Shown: positions 53,648 to 62,305, numbered from the stretch's first letter. The stretch: DNA of 64,000 nt from JBNLAN01 sp050302175 (GCA_050302175.1 JBNLAN010000030.1:57372-121371); one strand, 5' to 3'. Translations and numbers: made by a program. The notes: generated by a model from the letters alone, not told the origin.

Positions 53648-55006
53648 ATGAGTGAAAGATTGCGTATTCCAAGGCTTTATTGGTACTCGGACGATCCAGA
53701 CCGGGGTTCTCCTTTTTGTTATGAGGAAAACAAAGCTCTAAAACTCACTATCCATGATTCCAGCTTTTCACACCTTCAAGAGAATGAGCTCAAAGCTTAC
53801 GAACTGCTTATGGAACTAGGAAAGCTACCTGAACTCGACGTACTTCAATTTCTGCCCGGTGAGCACCTTCATATCCAATTAAAAAATGAAATCGAAGACT
53901 ATATTGATATCTTCATAGAAGATGGTGATGAATGGCAAAACGGATATATTGAGAAAAAAGAATTGGCTGGAATGCGGTGCGCGAGTGAAAATGAGGAAAA
54001 GGAGTGTTTAGAGTTATTGGCGCATAGAGAACTTCGGCGGGATATCTTCATCACAATGTCTGATTATCTTATCTCGAAGAGAGAAACTTTTTCTAACCAA
54101 AATATCCTGACACCAACCGAAGCACTGAGAGTCATAGGATTGTTTCTAAGAAGTCGCAACGAATGGACGTTCTGGATGAATGAAAAGGGCTCATGGGTAA
54201 CTTGTAAAGAATCGTTCTACTGGATTCTAATGCGCCACAAACTGCCAAACATGTGGAGATATCACAGTGCATGCGTACAGGCTGGTGGATACGATAGTTC
54301 ACTATGGAATCTTTCCAGCAGTGTGCTGAATAGATGTTATACCGTACTCCAAGCTAGAGATGAGATTGGGAAGCAGTTTTACGGCGATGCCGACCATCAA
54401 ACTATCCTGTACCACTTTAATTATTTATTTCTTCTCATTACTGGAGCGCTAGATGCGCAAGCTCGGATTATCCATGAGAACTATACCTTCAATGGCCCCA
54501 TGCAATCTGCTGGATTCAGAAAGGATTCGTATCTTAAAAAACTAGAACAAATTCCGGCTCTTCATGCAGTCATATCAAAACCGGGAAATAAAGCATTGAT
54601 TGAGTTGCTTCATAGCCTGAGAAATACAATTCATGGTTCAGGGCATAAAGCACATGAGCATCAATTTCCCGGTGTGGAAAGGGAACTCGATATATCGTTG
54701 TCTAACGAGATTGCAGACGACGTTTGGACGGCAGCGCTGAACTTGGGCTGTACTAGAATAGATGGGATTTATAGACGCGAACTTAAAAGCTTCATTGTGA
54801 ATGGCGTCGAGCAAGGGGAGAAGGTATTCGTGCATGTAGAGCCATACAATTTTGCATCATATCTAATAGACCATGCTTTCAAGTTATTTGATGAGATTGC
54901 GAAAGAAACAGAGGTGACTATTCCAGATGCTTCAAAACCTCTGCCAAACTCCATGCCGGACGATTGGGTTTTTCGTGCGAATAGATTCGATTTGCTTGGA
55001 GGGTAG
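53648..55006 (+). CDS. Unknown 452-aa protein of the AT-rich insert (weak HEPN-like motif)
   Basis: I do not recognise this protein. Its base composition and codon use are clearly more AT-rich than the tol and ruv genes. It is soluble, with no signal peptide, an acidic N-terminal half (EDYIDIFIEDGDEWQ, residues about 85-100) and a helical C-terminal half. ELLHSLRNTIHGSGHKAHEH (R325, H329) resembles the RN...H segment of HEPN-type proteins, but the spacing (R-x3-H) is not the classic R-x4-6-H. It starts 114 bases after tolA, and the protease gene follows 33 bases later, so the two look like one operon. A defence or stress function is a hypothesis. Confidence 0.6.
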   Translation: MSERLRIPRLYWYSDDPDRGSPFCYEENKALKLTIHDSSFSHLQENELKAYELLMELGKLPELDVLQFLPGEHLHIQLKNEIEDYIDIFIEDGDEWQNGYIEKKELAGMRCASENEEKECLELLAHRELRRDIFITMSDYLISKRETFSNQNILTPTEALRVIGLFLRSRNEWTFWMNEKGSWVTCKESFYWILMRHKLPNMWRYHSACVQAGGYDSSLWNLSSSVLNRCYTVLQARDEIGKQFYGDADHQTILYHFNYLFLLITGALDAQARIIHENYTFNGPMQSAGFRKDSYLKKLEQIPALHAVISKPGNKALIELLHSLRNTIHGSGHKAHEHQFPGVERELDISLSNEIADDVWTAALNLGCTRIDGIYRRELKSFIVNGVEQGEKVFVHVEPYNFASYLIDHAFKLFDEIAKETEVTIPDASKPLPNSMPDDWVFRANRFDLLGG

Positions 55007-55039
55007 CAGACATTGGATTACGGTGACTATAAATAATAT

Positions 55040-55900
55040 ATGGACCAGAAACGAACCACGTACCGGGCTTTGACTATTGAGGAAAGAGAAAGACTCCCAT
55101 TTGAGATATCAAACCACGTGGCGAACTACACAGTTGCGTTCGTCAAGATTGTTGGTAACGAAGATGATGTCCGTCCTGCTGGATCTGGTACGCTTGTATC
55201 CGCTGGGGGGAGCTATGGCATTCTGACGGCAGACCATGTGCTTGAAACGCTGCCAAGGAACGGCGAATTCGGCTTAGTCCTTCCATCCGTCAGAAAAGAC
55301 CCACCTGTGCATCGTTGTCTTGTCGATGTCCAGAATATCCAGAAGCTAACGATTGGCAAAGCATCACAAGATAATAACGGCCCAGATCTTGGCCTTATCG
55401 TGCTCGGGCACCATGACTATTCTTGGCTACAAGCGCGTAAGAGTTTCTACAATCTCGAACGTCGTCGAGAACAAATGCTTTCTGATCCACCAGTGAACAA
55501 ATTTGGCCTGTGGTATGTCTCCGGGATGGCTGCAGAGCGGACATCTGATCTGCCACCAGAGCGAAGCTTTACCCGAGTTAAAGGGTTCCATGGGTTGTGC
55601 TGTGATGGCGAAGTTACTGCTGAGCGAACGAAAGGGCCTTATGACTATTTTGACTTTGAGGTAAAATATCACGATGAGTACGATGGGCCACAGAGTTTCG
55701 AAGGTTTCAGCGGAGGTGGTCTTTGGCAAATTGTACTGAAGGAAGCAAGTGGTAAGCTCCATATCTCGGAGATACTGCTCTCGGGAGTTGCATTCTATCA
55801 ATCAGATAGAGTGGACGACATCCGTACAATTTACTGTCATGGGCGGAAAAGTGTCTATGAGGCTACATACAGCGTCTTGGTAGGAGCGACGAACTGCTAA
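55040..55900 (+). CDS. Trypsin-like serine protease-fold protein of the AT-rich insert
   Basis: A 286-aa intracellular protein (no signal peptide). A chymotrypsin-type triad can be read: His66 in YGILTADHVLE after GSGTLVS, Asp116 in GPDLGLIVLG, and Ser224 in FEGFSGGGLW. The spacing suits a double-beta-barrel peptidase. Family membership is by motif only. It is co-directional with, and 33 bases after, the unknown 452-aa gene, both AT-rich, so a two-component module (effector plus protease, or sensor plus protease) is plausible. Its substrate is unknown. Two strong hairpins follow it. Confidence 0.65.
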   Translation: MDQKRTTYRALTIEERERLPFEISNHVANYTVAFVKIVGNEDDVRPAGSGTLVSAGGSYGILTADHVLETLPRNGEFGLVLPSVRKDPPVHRCLVDVQNIQKLTIGKASQDNNGPDLGLIVLGHHDYSWLQARKSFYNLERRREQMLSDPPVNKFGLWYVSGMAAERTSDLPPERSFTRVKGFHGLCCDGEVTAERTKGPYDYFDFEVKYHDEYDGPQSFEGFSGGGLWQIVLKEASGKLHISEILLSGVAFYQSDRVDDIRTIYCHGRKSVYEATYSVLVGATNC

Positions 55901-55994
55901 ACCCACATTGAGGTCGTACTCGTAGAGAGTCTGATCACTCTTCTGCTTCATGATTCCACGGGCGTTTATTCTGATCCTTTACCCATGTATTAAT

Positions 55995-56028
55995 CGAATG
56001 CCCGCTTTTTGCCAAAAGCGGGCATTCG
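55995..56028. repeat. Accessory-module border repeat, copy C (perfect 15-bp inverted repeat)
   Basis: CGAATGCCCGCTTTT and AAAAGCGGGCATTCG are perfect 15-base arms around TGCC. It lies 95 bases after the protease stop, at the right edge of the AT-rich insert. With T and A runs inside the arms it could also act as a weak terminator. It is the best-preserved of the related copies at 32.7, 53.5 and 56.0 kb. Confidence 0.7.
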
Positions 56029-56050
56029 CATAATGAAAAAACAAATCCTT

Positions 56051-56100
56051 CTGCCACATAAAAAAGACCGGCCAGGTGGCCGGTCTTTTTTATGTGGCAG
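56051..56100. terminator. Bidirectional terminator with perfect 23-bp arms
   Basis: Bases 56051-56073 are exactly complementary to 56078-56100, with loop AGGT. The GC core GACCGGCC is bracketed by A6/T6 runs, so each strand has a U-tract. It separates the AT-rich insert (plus) from the convergent peroxidase gene (minus). Confidence 0.9.
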
Positions 56101-56109
56101 GTCAATAGA

Positions 56110-57162
56110 TCAAGGCAGGTCGGGCCGCTCGATATGATCCAGACGCGGATCGGTCAGGCTCTTCATGAAGGCCACCAGATCAGCCTTCTCCTTCGCGGTC
56201 AGTTTCAGCGGCGTGATCAGGCCGGACTGATGCTTGTCGGCCGGATTGCCACCCTTATTGTAGTGCTCGATCACCTCTTCCATGGTCGCCATGGCACCGT
56301 TGTGCATGAAGAACTGAAACGAGGCGGAGTTGTACAGGCTCGGCGTCTTGAAAGCGCCGCGATCGTCATCCTCTTTGGTGACCGCATAACGACCGAGATC
56401 CTCCTTCAACGGGCCTGCCGCAGGCACGCCGATGTTGTGGAAGTTGTTGTCGGTCAGCAGTGGTGCACTATGGCATGTTGCACACTGTGCCTTGCCCTGG
56501 AACAGCTCGAAACCACGTTTGGCCGACTTGGAGAGCGCCTTCTTGTCGCCATTCACATAGCGCTGGAATGGTGAGCCGGTAGCGATCAGTGTGCGCTCGA
56601 AAGCGGCAATCGCCTTGGCGATATTCTGCGGCGTAGCCTCCTCACCAAAGGCCTGCTTGAACTGCTTCTTGTAGCCGGGGATTGAGTTCAGGCGCTTGAC
56701 GATGGCTGCAACATCGCCGCCCATCTCGACAGGAGCTGAAATCGGCCCCATGTGGTTGCCCTTCGCATCAATCAGGGCACCGGTCTGCTCTTCAAGTGAA
56801 GCGGCACGCCCATCCCAGAACAGGCTTTCGTAATAGGCCGCATTATCCCAGGAAGGAGCCCAGCGGCCCAGCTCACCACCATGACCGAAGGCGCGCGGGG
56901 TATGACCACCGCCACCGGCAAACGGCAGGTGGCAGCCGGCACAACTAATCGAATCGTTTTTGGAAAGGCGAACATCGAATGCCAGCTGATGTCCGAGCTT
57001 CACCTTGGCATCCGACTGAGGATTATCGGCAGGGATCGGGACCGGTGGCAGTTTCCACTCCGCCAGATCGTCTTCGGCCCACGCTGCCTGACCGACACCG
57101 AACATTACCGCGGCAGCCAGCGCAAACATGGTAACACGTGAAATATGATGACGTTTATTCAT
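56110..57162 (-). CDS. Dihaem cytochrome c peroxidase, CcpA/MauG family
   Basis: Periplasmic dihaem enzyme of 350 aa that reduces hydrogen peroxide with electrons from cytochrome c. It has a signal peptide (MFALAAAVMFGVGQAAWA), a first haem at SCAGCH in FDVRLSKNDSISCAGCH (about residue 75), and a second at QCATCH (about residue 210). TPSLYNSASFQFFMHNGAMATM is the conserved C-terminal block. The start MNKRHHISR has AAGGAG upstream; the frame continues 13 codons further but overlaps the promoter. It has its own sigma-70 promoter and ends at the long bidirectional terminator. Confidence 0.92.
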   Translation of the reverse strand: MNKRHHISRVTMFALAAAVMFGVGQAAWAEDDLAEWKLPPVPIPADNPQSDAKVKLGHQLAFDVRLSKNDSISCAGCHLPFAGGGGHTPRAFGHGGELGRWAPSWDNAAYYESLFWDGRAASLEEQTGALIDAKGNHMGPISAPVEMGGDVAAIVKRLNSIPGYKKQFKQAFGEEATPQNIAKAIAAFERTLIATGSPFQRYVNGDKKALSKSAKRGFELFQGKAQCATCHSAPLLTDNNFHNIGVPAAGPLKEDLGRYAVTKEDDDRGAFKTPSLYNSASFQFFMHNGAMATMEEVIEHYNKGGNPADKHQSGLITPLKLTAKEKADLVAFMKSLTDPRLDHIERPDLP

Positions 57163-57189
57163 ATCATTCTCCTTAAAATCAACACCGCT

Positions 57190-57218
57190 TTTATAGCCCA
57201 CATTCCGGTATTCATCAA
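57190..57218 (-). promoter_or_regulatory. Sigma-70 promoter of the cytochrome c peroxidase gene
   Basis: On the minus strand TTGATG (57218-57213), a 17-base spacer and TATAAA (57195-57190) lie 27 bases before the ATG. The match and spacing are close to consensus. Confidence 0.7.
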
Positions 57219-57268
57219 AGTAATAGTATTAGGGGTATTGAACCCATCAGGCGAATTGACGGCCCGGA

Positions 57269-59479
57269 CTATTTGATATCTTCCGGATTAAAATTCCGCA
57301 GGCGATTGGCATTGGAAACCACGGTCACCGAACTCATCGCCATGGCAGCGCCTGCGATGATCGGATTGAGCAGGATGCCGTAAAACGGATAGAGAATGCC
57401 TGCCGCGACGGGAATACCGAGTGCATTGTAGATAAAAGCACCGAACAGATTCTGCTTGATGTTGGTGATCGTGGCACGCGAGATACGAACAGCGCGGATC
57501 ACGCCGTACAGCGAACCGTGCATCAGGGTAATGTCGGCGCTCTCGATGGCGACATCGGTGCCGCTCGCCATGGCAATGCCGACATCCGCCTGCGCAAGGG
57601 CTGCTGCATCGTTGATGCCATCGCCCACCATGGCGACCTTTCTCCCCTGCTGTTGCAATTGAACAATCTGATGGTGCTTATCTTCCGGCGAAACGCCCGC
57701 AATGAATTTATCCACTTTCACTTCGGCAGCAATCGCCTGCGCAGTGTGCAGATTATCGCCGGTCAGCATGATCACTTTGTAGCCGAGTTCACGCATGCGC
57801 CGAATTACCTCCGCGCTATCGGCACGAACCGGGTCGCTGATGGCAATAAGACCGATAACCCTGCCTGCCCGAGCAAGAAACAGCGTGGTTTTCGCAGTCT
57901 CCTCCAGCGCATGAGCCTGATCCGAGAATTTTGCCGGAATAGAGATGTTGTGCGTACGCATCAACATGTCACTACCTAGCAGCACACCCTCCCCGTTCAC
58001 AACTCCCTCGATACCCATACCGGTATGCGATTGAAAGTCGACCGCCTTCAGCGGCTTGATTTGCTTCTCTTCGGCCGCACGCAGGATGGCAATCGCTAAC
58101 GGATGCTCCGAACTCACTTCGAGAGTAGCCGCAAGCGCCAGTGCCGCATCGGGGTCATCGGCGATGATATCGGTAACCGAGGGTTTGCCCGTGGTAATGG
58201 TGCCGGTTTTATCGAGCACCAGCGTATCGACCGCACCGATGCGTTCCAGTGCTTCGCCATTGCGGATCAGGATGCCGTACTCGGCTGCCTTGCCGACCCC
58301 GACCATCAGCGACATCGGCGTTGCCAGCCCCAGCGCGCAAGGGCAGGCGATAATCAGCACGGTAACCGCGGCAACAACGGCGTAGTCGGTACCGGGGCCA
58401 AAGGTGTGCCAGATCAGGAAGGTGACCGCGGCAATAGTGACCACAACAGGCACGAAAACGGCGGTGACACGATCCGCCATGCGCCCGATGGCAGGCTTGC
58501 TGCTCTGGGCCCGCTGCACCATGTCGATAATATGCGAGAGCACCGTATCCGCACCGGTTTTGTTGGCACGGAAGAGAAAGCTGCCGGTGCCGTTCACCGT
58601 ACCGCCAATCACCCGATCTCCCGTCTCCTTGCGAACAGCGATGGGCTCGCCGGTCAGCATGGACTCATCCACCGTCGAGCTTCCCTCGATCACTTCGCCA
58701 TCCACGGGAATTTTCTCGCCCGGCTTGATGCGAATCACATCGTCCGGCTTCAGCGTATCGATGGGCACCACCTTCTCGGCCTTCCCGCGCACCAGCACGG
58801 CGGTTTTCGGCGCAAGGCCGATCAGCTTCTCGATCGCCTCGGAGGTTTTGCCCCGGCCTCTCGCCTCCAGTGCCTGCCCCAGATCGATGAAAGCGATAAT
58901 CATTACCGCCGCCTCGTAATAGAAGTGACGCGCCTCCTCCATCACCAGTTCGGGAGCAATGGCAATCGTCATCGAATAGGCCCATGCCGTGCCGGTGCCT
59001 AATGCAATCAACGTATCCATATTGGTATTGCCGTGATAAAGCGAGCGCAGCGCCCCCCAGTAGTAGTGACCACCGGAAAACAGCATCACTACCAGCGTGA
59101 CAACGCCGACTCCAATCCAGAAGTTTTGCCCGGCGCCGATGCGTGCCGCGACATCGAACCACATAACGAGCATCAGGATCAGTCCGAGACCCGCAGCCAC
59201 GCCTGCCTTGCGGATCAGAGAACGAAACTTATCCTGCTCCTGTTGATGGGTGGCGGCGGGATCAACGGGTGCAAACTCTGCAGCCTTGTATCCCGCCTTT
59301 TCGACCGCGCCTATCAGTGCACTGGTGGCTTCAGCACCTTCAATACCATCGACCTGAGCCGTACGGTTGGCAAGGTTCACCCGCACATCGGTAACACCTT
59401 TCACGCCTTTAAGCGCCGCTTCCACTTTGGAAACACAGCCTGCGCAGTGCATGCCGTCAATTGCTAAACGCGTTGTCAT
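57269..59479 (-). CDS. copA: Copper-translocating P1B-type ATPase
   Basis: Cu+-exporting ATPase of 736 aa in the inner membrane. There is one N-terminal metal-binding domain (GMHCAGC, about residue 11). Eight membrane helices follow, with the transport motif CPC in IIACPCALGLATP (about residue 385) and TGEP in the actuator domain. The phosphorylation site is DKTGTITTGKP, and GDGINDAAALAQADVG is the hinge. The CPC motif and the surrounding cop genes point to Cu+; Ag+ is also possible. The start MTTRLAIDGMHC is favoured over an ATG five codons upstream. It follows copB by 33 bases. Confidence 0.94.
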   Translation of the reverse strand: MTTRLAIDGMHCAGCVSKVEAALKGVKGVTDVRVNLANRTAQVDGIEGAEATSALIGAVEKAGYKAAEFAPVDPAATHQQEQDKFRSLIRKAGVAAGLGLILMLVMWFDVAARIGAGQNFWIGVGVVTLVVMLFSGGHYYWGALRSLYHGNTNMDTLIALGTGTAWAYSMTIAIAPELVMEEARHFYYEAAVMIIAFIDLGQALEARGRGKTSEAIEKLIGLAPKTAVLVRGKAEKVVPIDTLKPDDVIRIKPGEKIPVDGEVIEGSSTVDESMLTGEPIAVRKETGDRVIGGTVNGTGSFLFRANKTGADTVLSHIIDMVQRAQSSKPAIGRMADRVTAVFVPVVVTIAAVTFLIWHTFGPGTDYAVVAAVTVLIIACPCALGLATPMSLMVGVGKAAEYGILIRNGEALERIGAVDTLVLDKTGTITTGKPSVTDIIADDPDAALALAATLEVSSEHPLAIAILRAAEEKQIKPLKAVDFQSHTGMGIEGVVNGEGVLLGSDMLMRTHNISIPAKFSDQAHALEETAKTTLFLARAGRVIGLIAISDPVRADSAEVIRRMRELGYKVIMLTGDNLHTAQAIAAEVKVDKFIAGVSPEDKHHQIVQLQQQGRKVAMVGDGINDAAALAQADVGIAMASGTDVAIESADITLMHGSLYGVIRAVRISRATITNIKQNLFGAFIYNALGIPVAAGILYPFYGILLNPIIAGAAMAMSSVTVVSNANRLRNFNPEDIK

Positions 59480-59512
59480 AGCCGAACCATACACCCTTTA
59501 CCCTTCAATACT

Positions 59513-60211
59513 CTAGAGGTTAAACAGTCGTATGCCGGCCCGCACACCACTGTCCCTCGTCTTCTCGCCAGCACTTTGAAGTATATCGCGCGTACGCCCC
59601 ATCGCCTGGTCGACATAGAGATCGGCATAGATGGCGATATGGCGGTTGAACTCGTAACGTACCCTGCTACCGACATTGAACTGGGCCACGCCCGAACCGA
59701 TCTGCCTGGCCCGGTCGTTGAAGCCGTTCCATTCGCTGTCGGCATAGAGCTCGGCCACCCAGTTCTGCGTCAGTTGCAGATCGTGCGCCAGCTCGATCTC
59801 GCCGCGCGTCTCCCCGCCTTTGCCGATATAGAGGGCGATATTGGTATCGATGTAGTACGGCGCCATCCCGGCCAGTGCGATAACCCCCTCGTTTCTCCGG
59901 AACGGTTTCCAGTCACGGCGGAAGCCCGCCCGAATGTCCCAGAACGGAGCGATATAGTGGCTCCACAGCATCTGAAGCTCGTTATGGCCGAAGAGGCTGC
60001 CCGTCCCGCTCGTTCTATCCCCGCGGGAGCGCAGCACCAGTTTGTCGTAATCTCCCCCGATCCGGAAATTGCCGTCCCAGGTGATCACGCTCTGGCCGTC
60101 CACGCGGCCGTAATCGATATCGACCATGCCGCTATGGAATAGCGCATCGTCGCCCATGGCGAACAGAGGGGTCGGCAGAAGCAGGAGAAGTATTAGTGTG
60201 AAACGTTTCAT
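59513..60211 (-). CDS. copB: Copper resistance outer-membrane protein CopB
   Basis: Outer-membrane barrel of 232 aa, CopB/PcoB family. A signal peptide (MKRFTLILLLLLPTPLFA) is followed by alternating beta strands (HNELQMLWSHYIAPFWDIRAGF, NIALYIGKGGETRGEIELA) and the C-terminal VRAGIRLFNL. Unlike many CopB proteins it lacks a long Met/His-rich N-terminal segment. The start overlaps the multicopper oxidase stop (TGATG); the longer frame inside that gene is not used. Confidence 0.9.
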   Translation of the reverse strand: MKRFTLILLLLLPTPLFAMGDDALFHSGMVDIDYGRVDGQSVITWDGNFRIGGDYDKLVLRSRGDRTSGTGSLFGHNELQMLWSHYIAPFWDIRAGFRRDWKPFRRNEGVIALAGMAPYYIDTNIALYIGKGGETRGEIELAHDLQLTQNWVAELYADSEWNGFNDRARQIGSGVAQFNVGSRVRYEFNRHIAIYADLYVDQAMGRTRDILQSAGEKTRDSGVRAGIRLFNL

Positions 60212-61794
60212 CACTTCACCTCCACTTCGCGGAACATGCCGGTCGCCATGTGGTAGAGGATGTGACAGTGAAAGGCCCATCTCCCCCGATTATCGACCGG
60301 AATCTCCACCGTCACCGTCTGTTTCGGCGGCACATTGATGGTGTGCTTCTTCGGCGCATAGTTCTTCTGTCCGTTCTGCAGAACCTGCCATAGCCCGTGC
60401 AGATGGATCGGGTGATTCATCATCGTTTCGTTGACCAGCTTCACCCGCACCCGCTCGCCGAACTCGAACTGGATCGGTTCGGCCATCGAATATTTCACAT
60501 CGTTGAACGACCAGAAGTAGCGATCCATGTTGCCGGTTAGCCTGAGCGTGATCTCGCGCGTGACATCACCGCCGGTCGGTTCAAGCGATTTCAGGTCTTC
60601 GTACTTCAACACCACCGGCCCCATATCGGCCATAGGATGAGCGTGCTCCATTCCATGCCCTTCGTGATGCATACCCTGATGCATGTCCTCACCCATCTGC
60701 ATGGGCATGCCGTTAGTGCCATGAGAGGAGTGTCCGCCATGCCCAGGCATCGCCTCCGCCATCGTCAGCACTTTGCGCTCGCTTATTGGTGGAACCGGAG
60801 CCGCGAGCCCCGGAGCAGGCGACAACGTCCCTCGCACATAACCGCTTCGATCCAGCGCCTCGGCGAAGATGGTGAACGGCTTCGACTCTGTGGGCGTCAC
60901 GATCACGTCATAGGTTTCTGCAATGGCGATAGGCAGCCGATCCACCGTGACCGGCTCGACATTCTGGCCGTCTGCGGCCACCACCTGCATCTTCAAGCCC
61001 GGAATCGCCACATCGAAATAGCTGGCGGCGCCGGCATTGATGAAGCGGAGGCGTACCCGCTCTCCGGGTTTGAACAGTGCCGTCCAGTTCTCAGCCGAGT
61101 TCTTCCCGTTTATCAGGAAGGTGTAACCGGTCACATCGGTGATGTCGGTCGGGTCCATCCGCATGCGGGCGAAAGCCATGCGTTCACTGATAATGCGTGA
61201 ACGCTCAGCTTCACTCTTGCCGGAGAGCTCATGCATAAGCCCGCTCAGTGTGGGTTTGGGCTTCTTGTAGTAGTCGCCCTGCGATTTCAGGTGTTTCAAT
61301 ACGTCATTGGGATCTTCATCCGTCCAGTCGGAGATCATGACGGTATAGTCGCGATCATACTTCACCGGATCACGTCCTTTGGGCTCGACGATGATCGGAC
61401 CGAAAACACCGGCCTGCTCCTGAAATCCCGAATGGCTGTGGTACCAGTAGGTGCCGTTCTGTTTAGGTGTAAATTTATAGGTGAAGGTCTCGCCGGGCTG
61501 GATACCGTCGAAACTTAAGTCAGGAACCCCATCCATATCAGTGGGAACGATCATGCCGTGCCAGTGAAGCGAAGTATCGATATCCATGTTGTTGGTCACA
61601 TGGATCACCGCCTCCTCACCCTCCTTCAATCGGAGCAAGGGGCCGGGAATCGTATCGTTCACGGCAAAGCCGGATACGTTTTCTCCACTGAAGTTAACCT
61701 GCTTATGATCGATACTGAGATGATATTCGGATGCTGCAACCGTCTGGACGGCAAACAGCACTAAAAATAACGATAATGTTGAAACTGTTTTCAC
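60211..61794 (-). CDS. Multicopper oxidase of the CopA/PcoA type
   Basis: Periplasmic copper-resistance oxidase of 527 aa, starting at GTG 61794 (GGAGG seven bases upstream). Signal peptide, then three cupredoxin domains. The copper ligands are HWHG (about residue 78), YWYHSHSG (about residue 118), HPIHLHG (about residue 455) and HCHILYHMATGM (about residue 507, type 1 Cys-His-Met). A Met/His-rich insertion (HGGHSSHGTNGMPMQMGEDM, about residues 345-380) is typical of PcoA-like enzymes. The usual twin-arginine signal is not seen; the leader KTVSTLSLFLVLFAVQTVAA looks Sec-type, which is unusual for this family. It is first in the oxidase-copB-ATPase run. Confidence 0.93.
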   Translation of the reverse strand: MKTVSTLSLFLVLFAVQTVAASEYHLSIDHKQVNFSGENVSGFAVNDTIPGPLLRLKEGEEAVIHVTNNMDIDTSLHWHGMIVPTDMDGVPDLSFDGIQPGETFTYKFTPKQNGTYWYHSHSGFQEQAGVFGPIIVEPKGRDPVKYDRDYTVMISDWTDEDPNDVLKHLKSQGDYYKKPKPTLSGLMHELSGKSEAERSRIISERMAFARMRMDPTDITDVTGYTFLINGKNSAENWTALFKPGERVRLRFINAGAASYFDVAIPGLKMQVVAADGQNVEPVTVDRLPIAIAETYDVIVTPTESKPFTIFAEALDRSGYVRGTLSPAPGLAAPVPPISERKVLTMAEAMPGHGGHSSHGTNGMPMQMGEDMHQGMHHEGHGMEHAHPMADMGPVVLKYEDLKSLEPTGGDVTREITLRLTGNMDRYFWSFNDVKYSMAEPIQFEFGERVRVKLVNETMMNHPIHLHGLWQVLQNGQKNYAPKKHTINVPPKQTVTVEIPVDNRGRWAFHCHILYHMATGMFREVEVK

Positions 61795-61846
61795 AAAAAA
61801 ACCTCCATATTTTAGAATCGAATAACCGGGCAAGGCCGGCTTCGAC

Positions 61847-62305
61847 TCAAATACGGAGGCGTTGGGTTGTGGTTAGAAGAAGCGAGTGGCTACGAGGCGG
61901 TCCTGTCGGAACGCGAACAGCCACCACAGAGGAAACAATATTTGTTTCCGAGCTATCGGTAGCGGCAACAACAGGTACAAACATGAACTGTTGTGACAGG
62001 TCATCCGGTTGTATCTGAGCCTGTGCGATACCATCGGGCTGCGCACAGTGTGCACAGACACTCTGCTGATGATCATGCTGTTGATGGGATTGAGCAACCC
62101 GTGTCATCGACATTTCAGCGCTATCGCAATGTTCCGAAACCTGCATCGAAGCGGGCATCGCATGCGTTTGCTGCGGCAGCAGACAAAAGCCAGCGACGAT
62201 CATCTGCAGGGTGAATACCCCGGCAATCAGGCGGGCAAGCGGACGGGAACTCTTTCTTCGCAGCAACATGGCCGCCAACATAAACCTGCTTTTCTTAAAA
62301 AACAA
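61847..62305 (-). CDS. CopL-like copper-responsive exported protein
   Basis: A 152-aa protein directly upstream of the copper oxidase gene (52 bases). It has a basic N-terminus, one hydrophobic segment (LIAGVFTLQMIVAGFCLLP), then a short His/Met/Cys-rich periplasmic part (SHQQHDHQQSVCAHCAQPDG) and a low-complexity tail. This layout matches CopL (DUF2946-type) proteins that precede copAB in Xanthomonas and are needed for copper induction; identity rests on context and composition. The exact start among several Met codons is uncertain. Confidence 0.6.
   Translation of the reverse strand: MFFKKSRFMLAAMLLRRKSSRPLARLIAGVFTLQMIVAGFCLLPQQTHAMPASMQVSEHCDSAEMSMTRVAQSHQQHDHQQSVCAHCAQPDGIAQAQIQPDDLSQQFMFVPVVAATDSSETNIVSSVVAVRVPTGPPRSHSLLLTTTQRLRI

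Noticed and set aside
53534..56110. The AT-rich insert as a prophage or insertion-sequence remnant
   Set aside because: No integrase, transposase or phage structural gene is present, and no long direct repeat or target duplication could be identified by eye.
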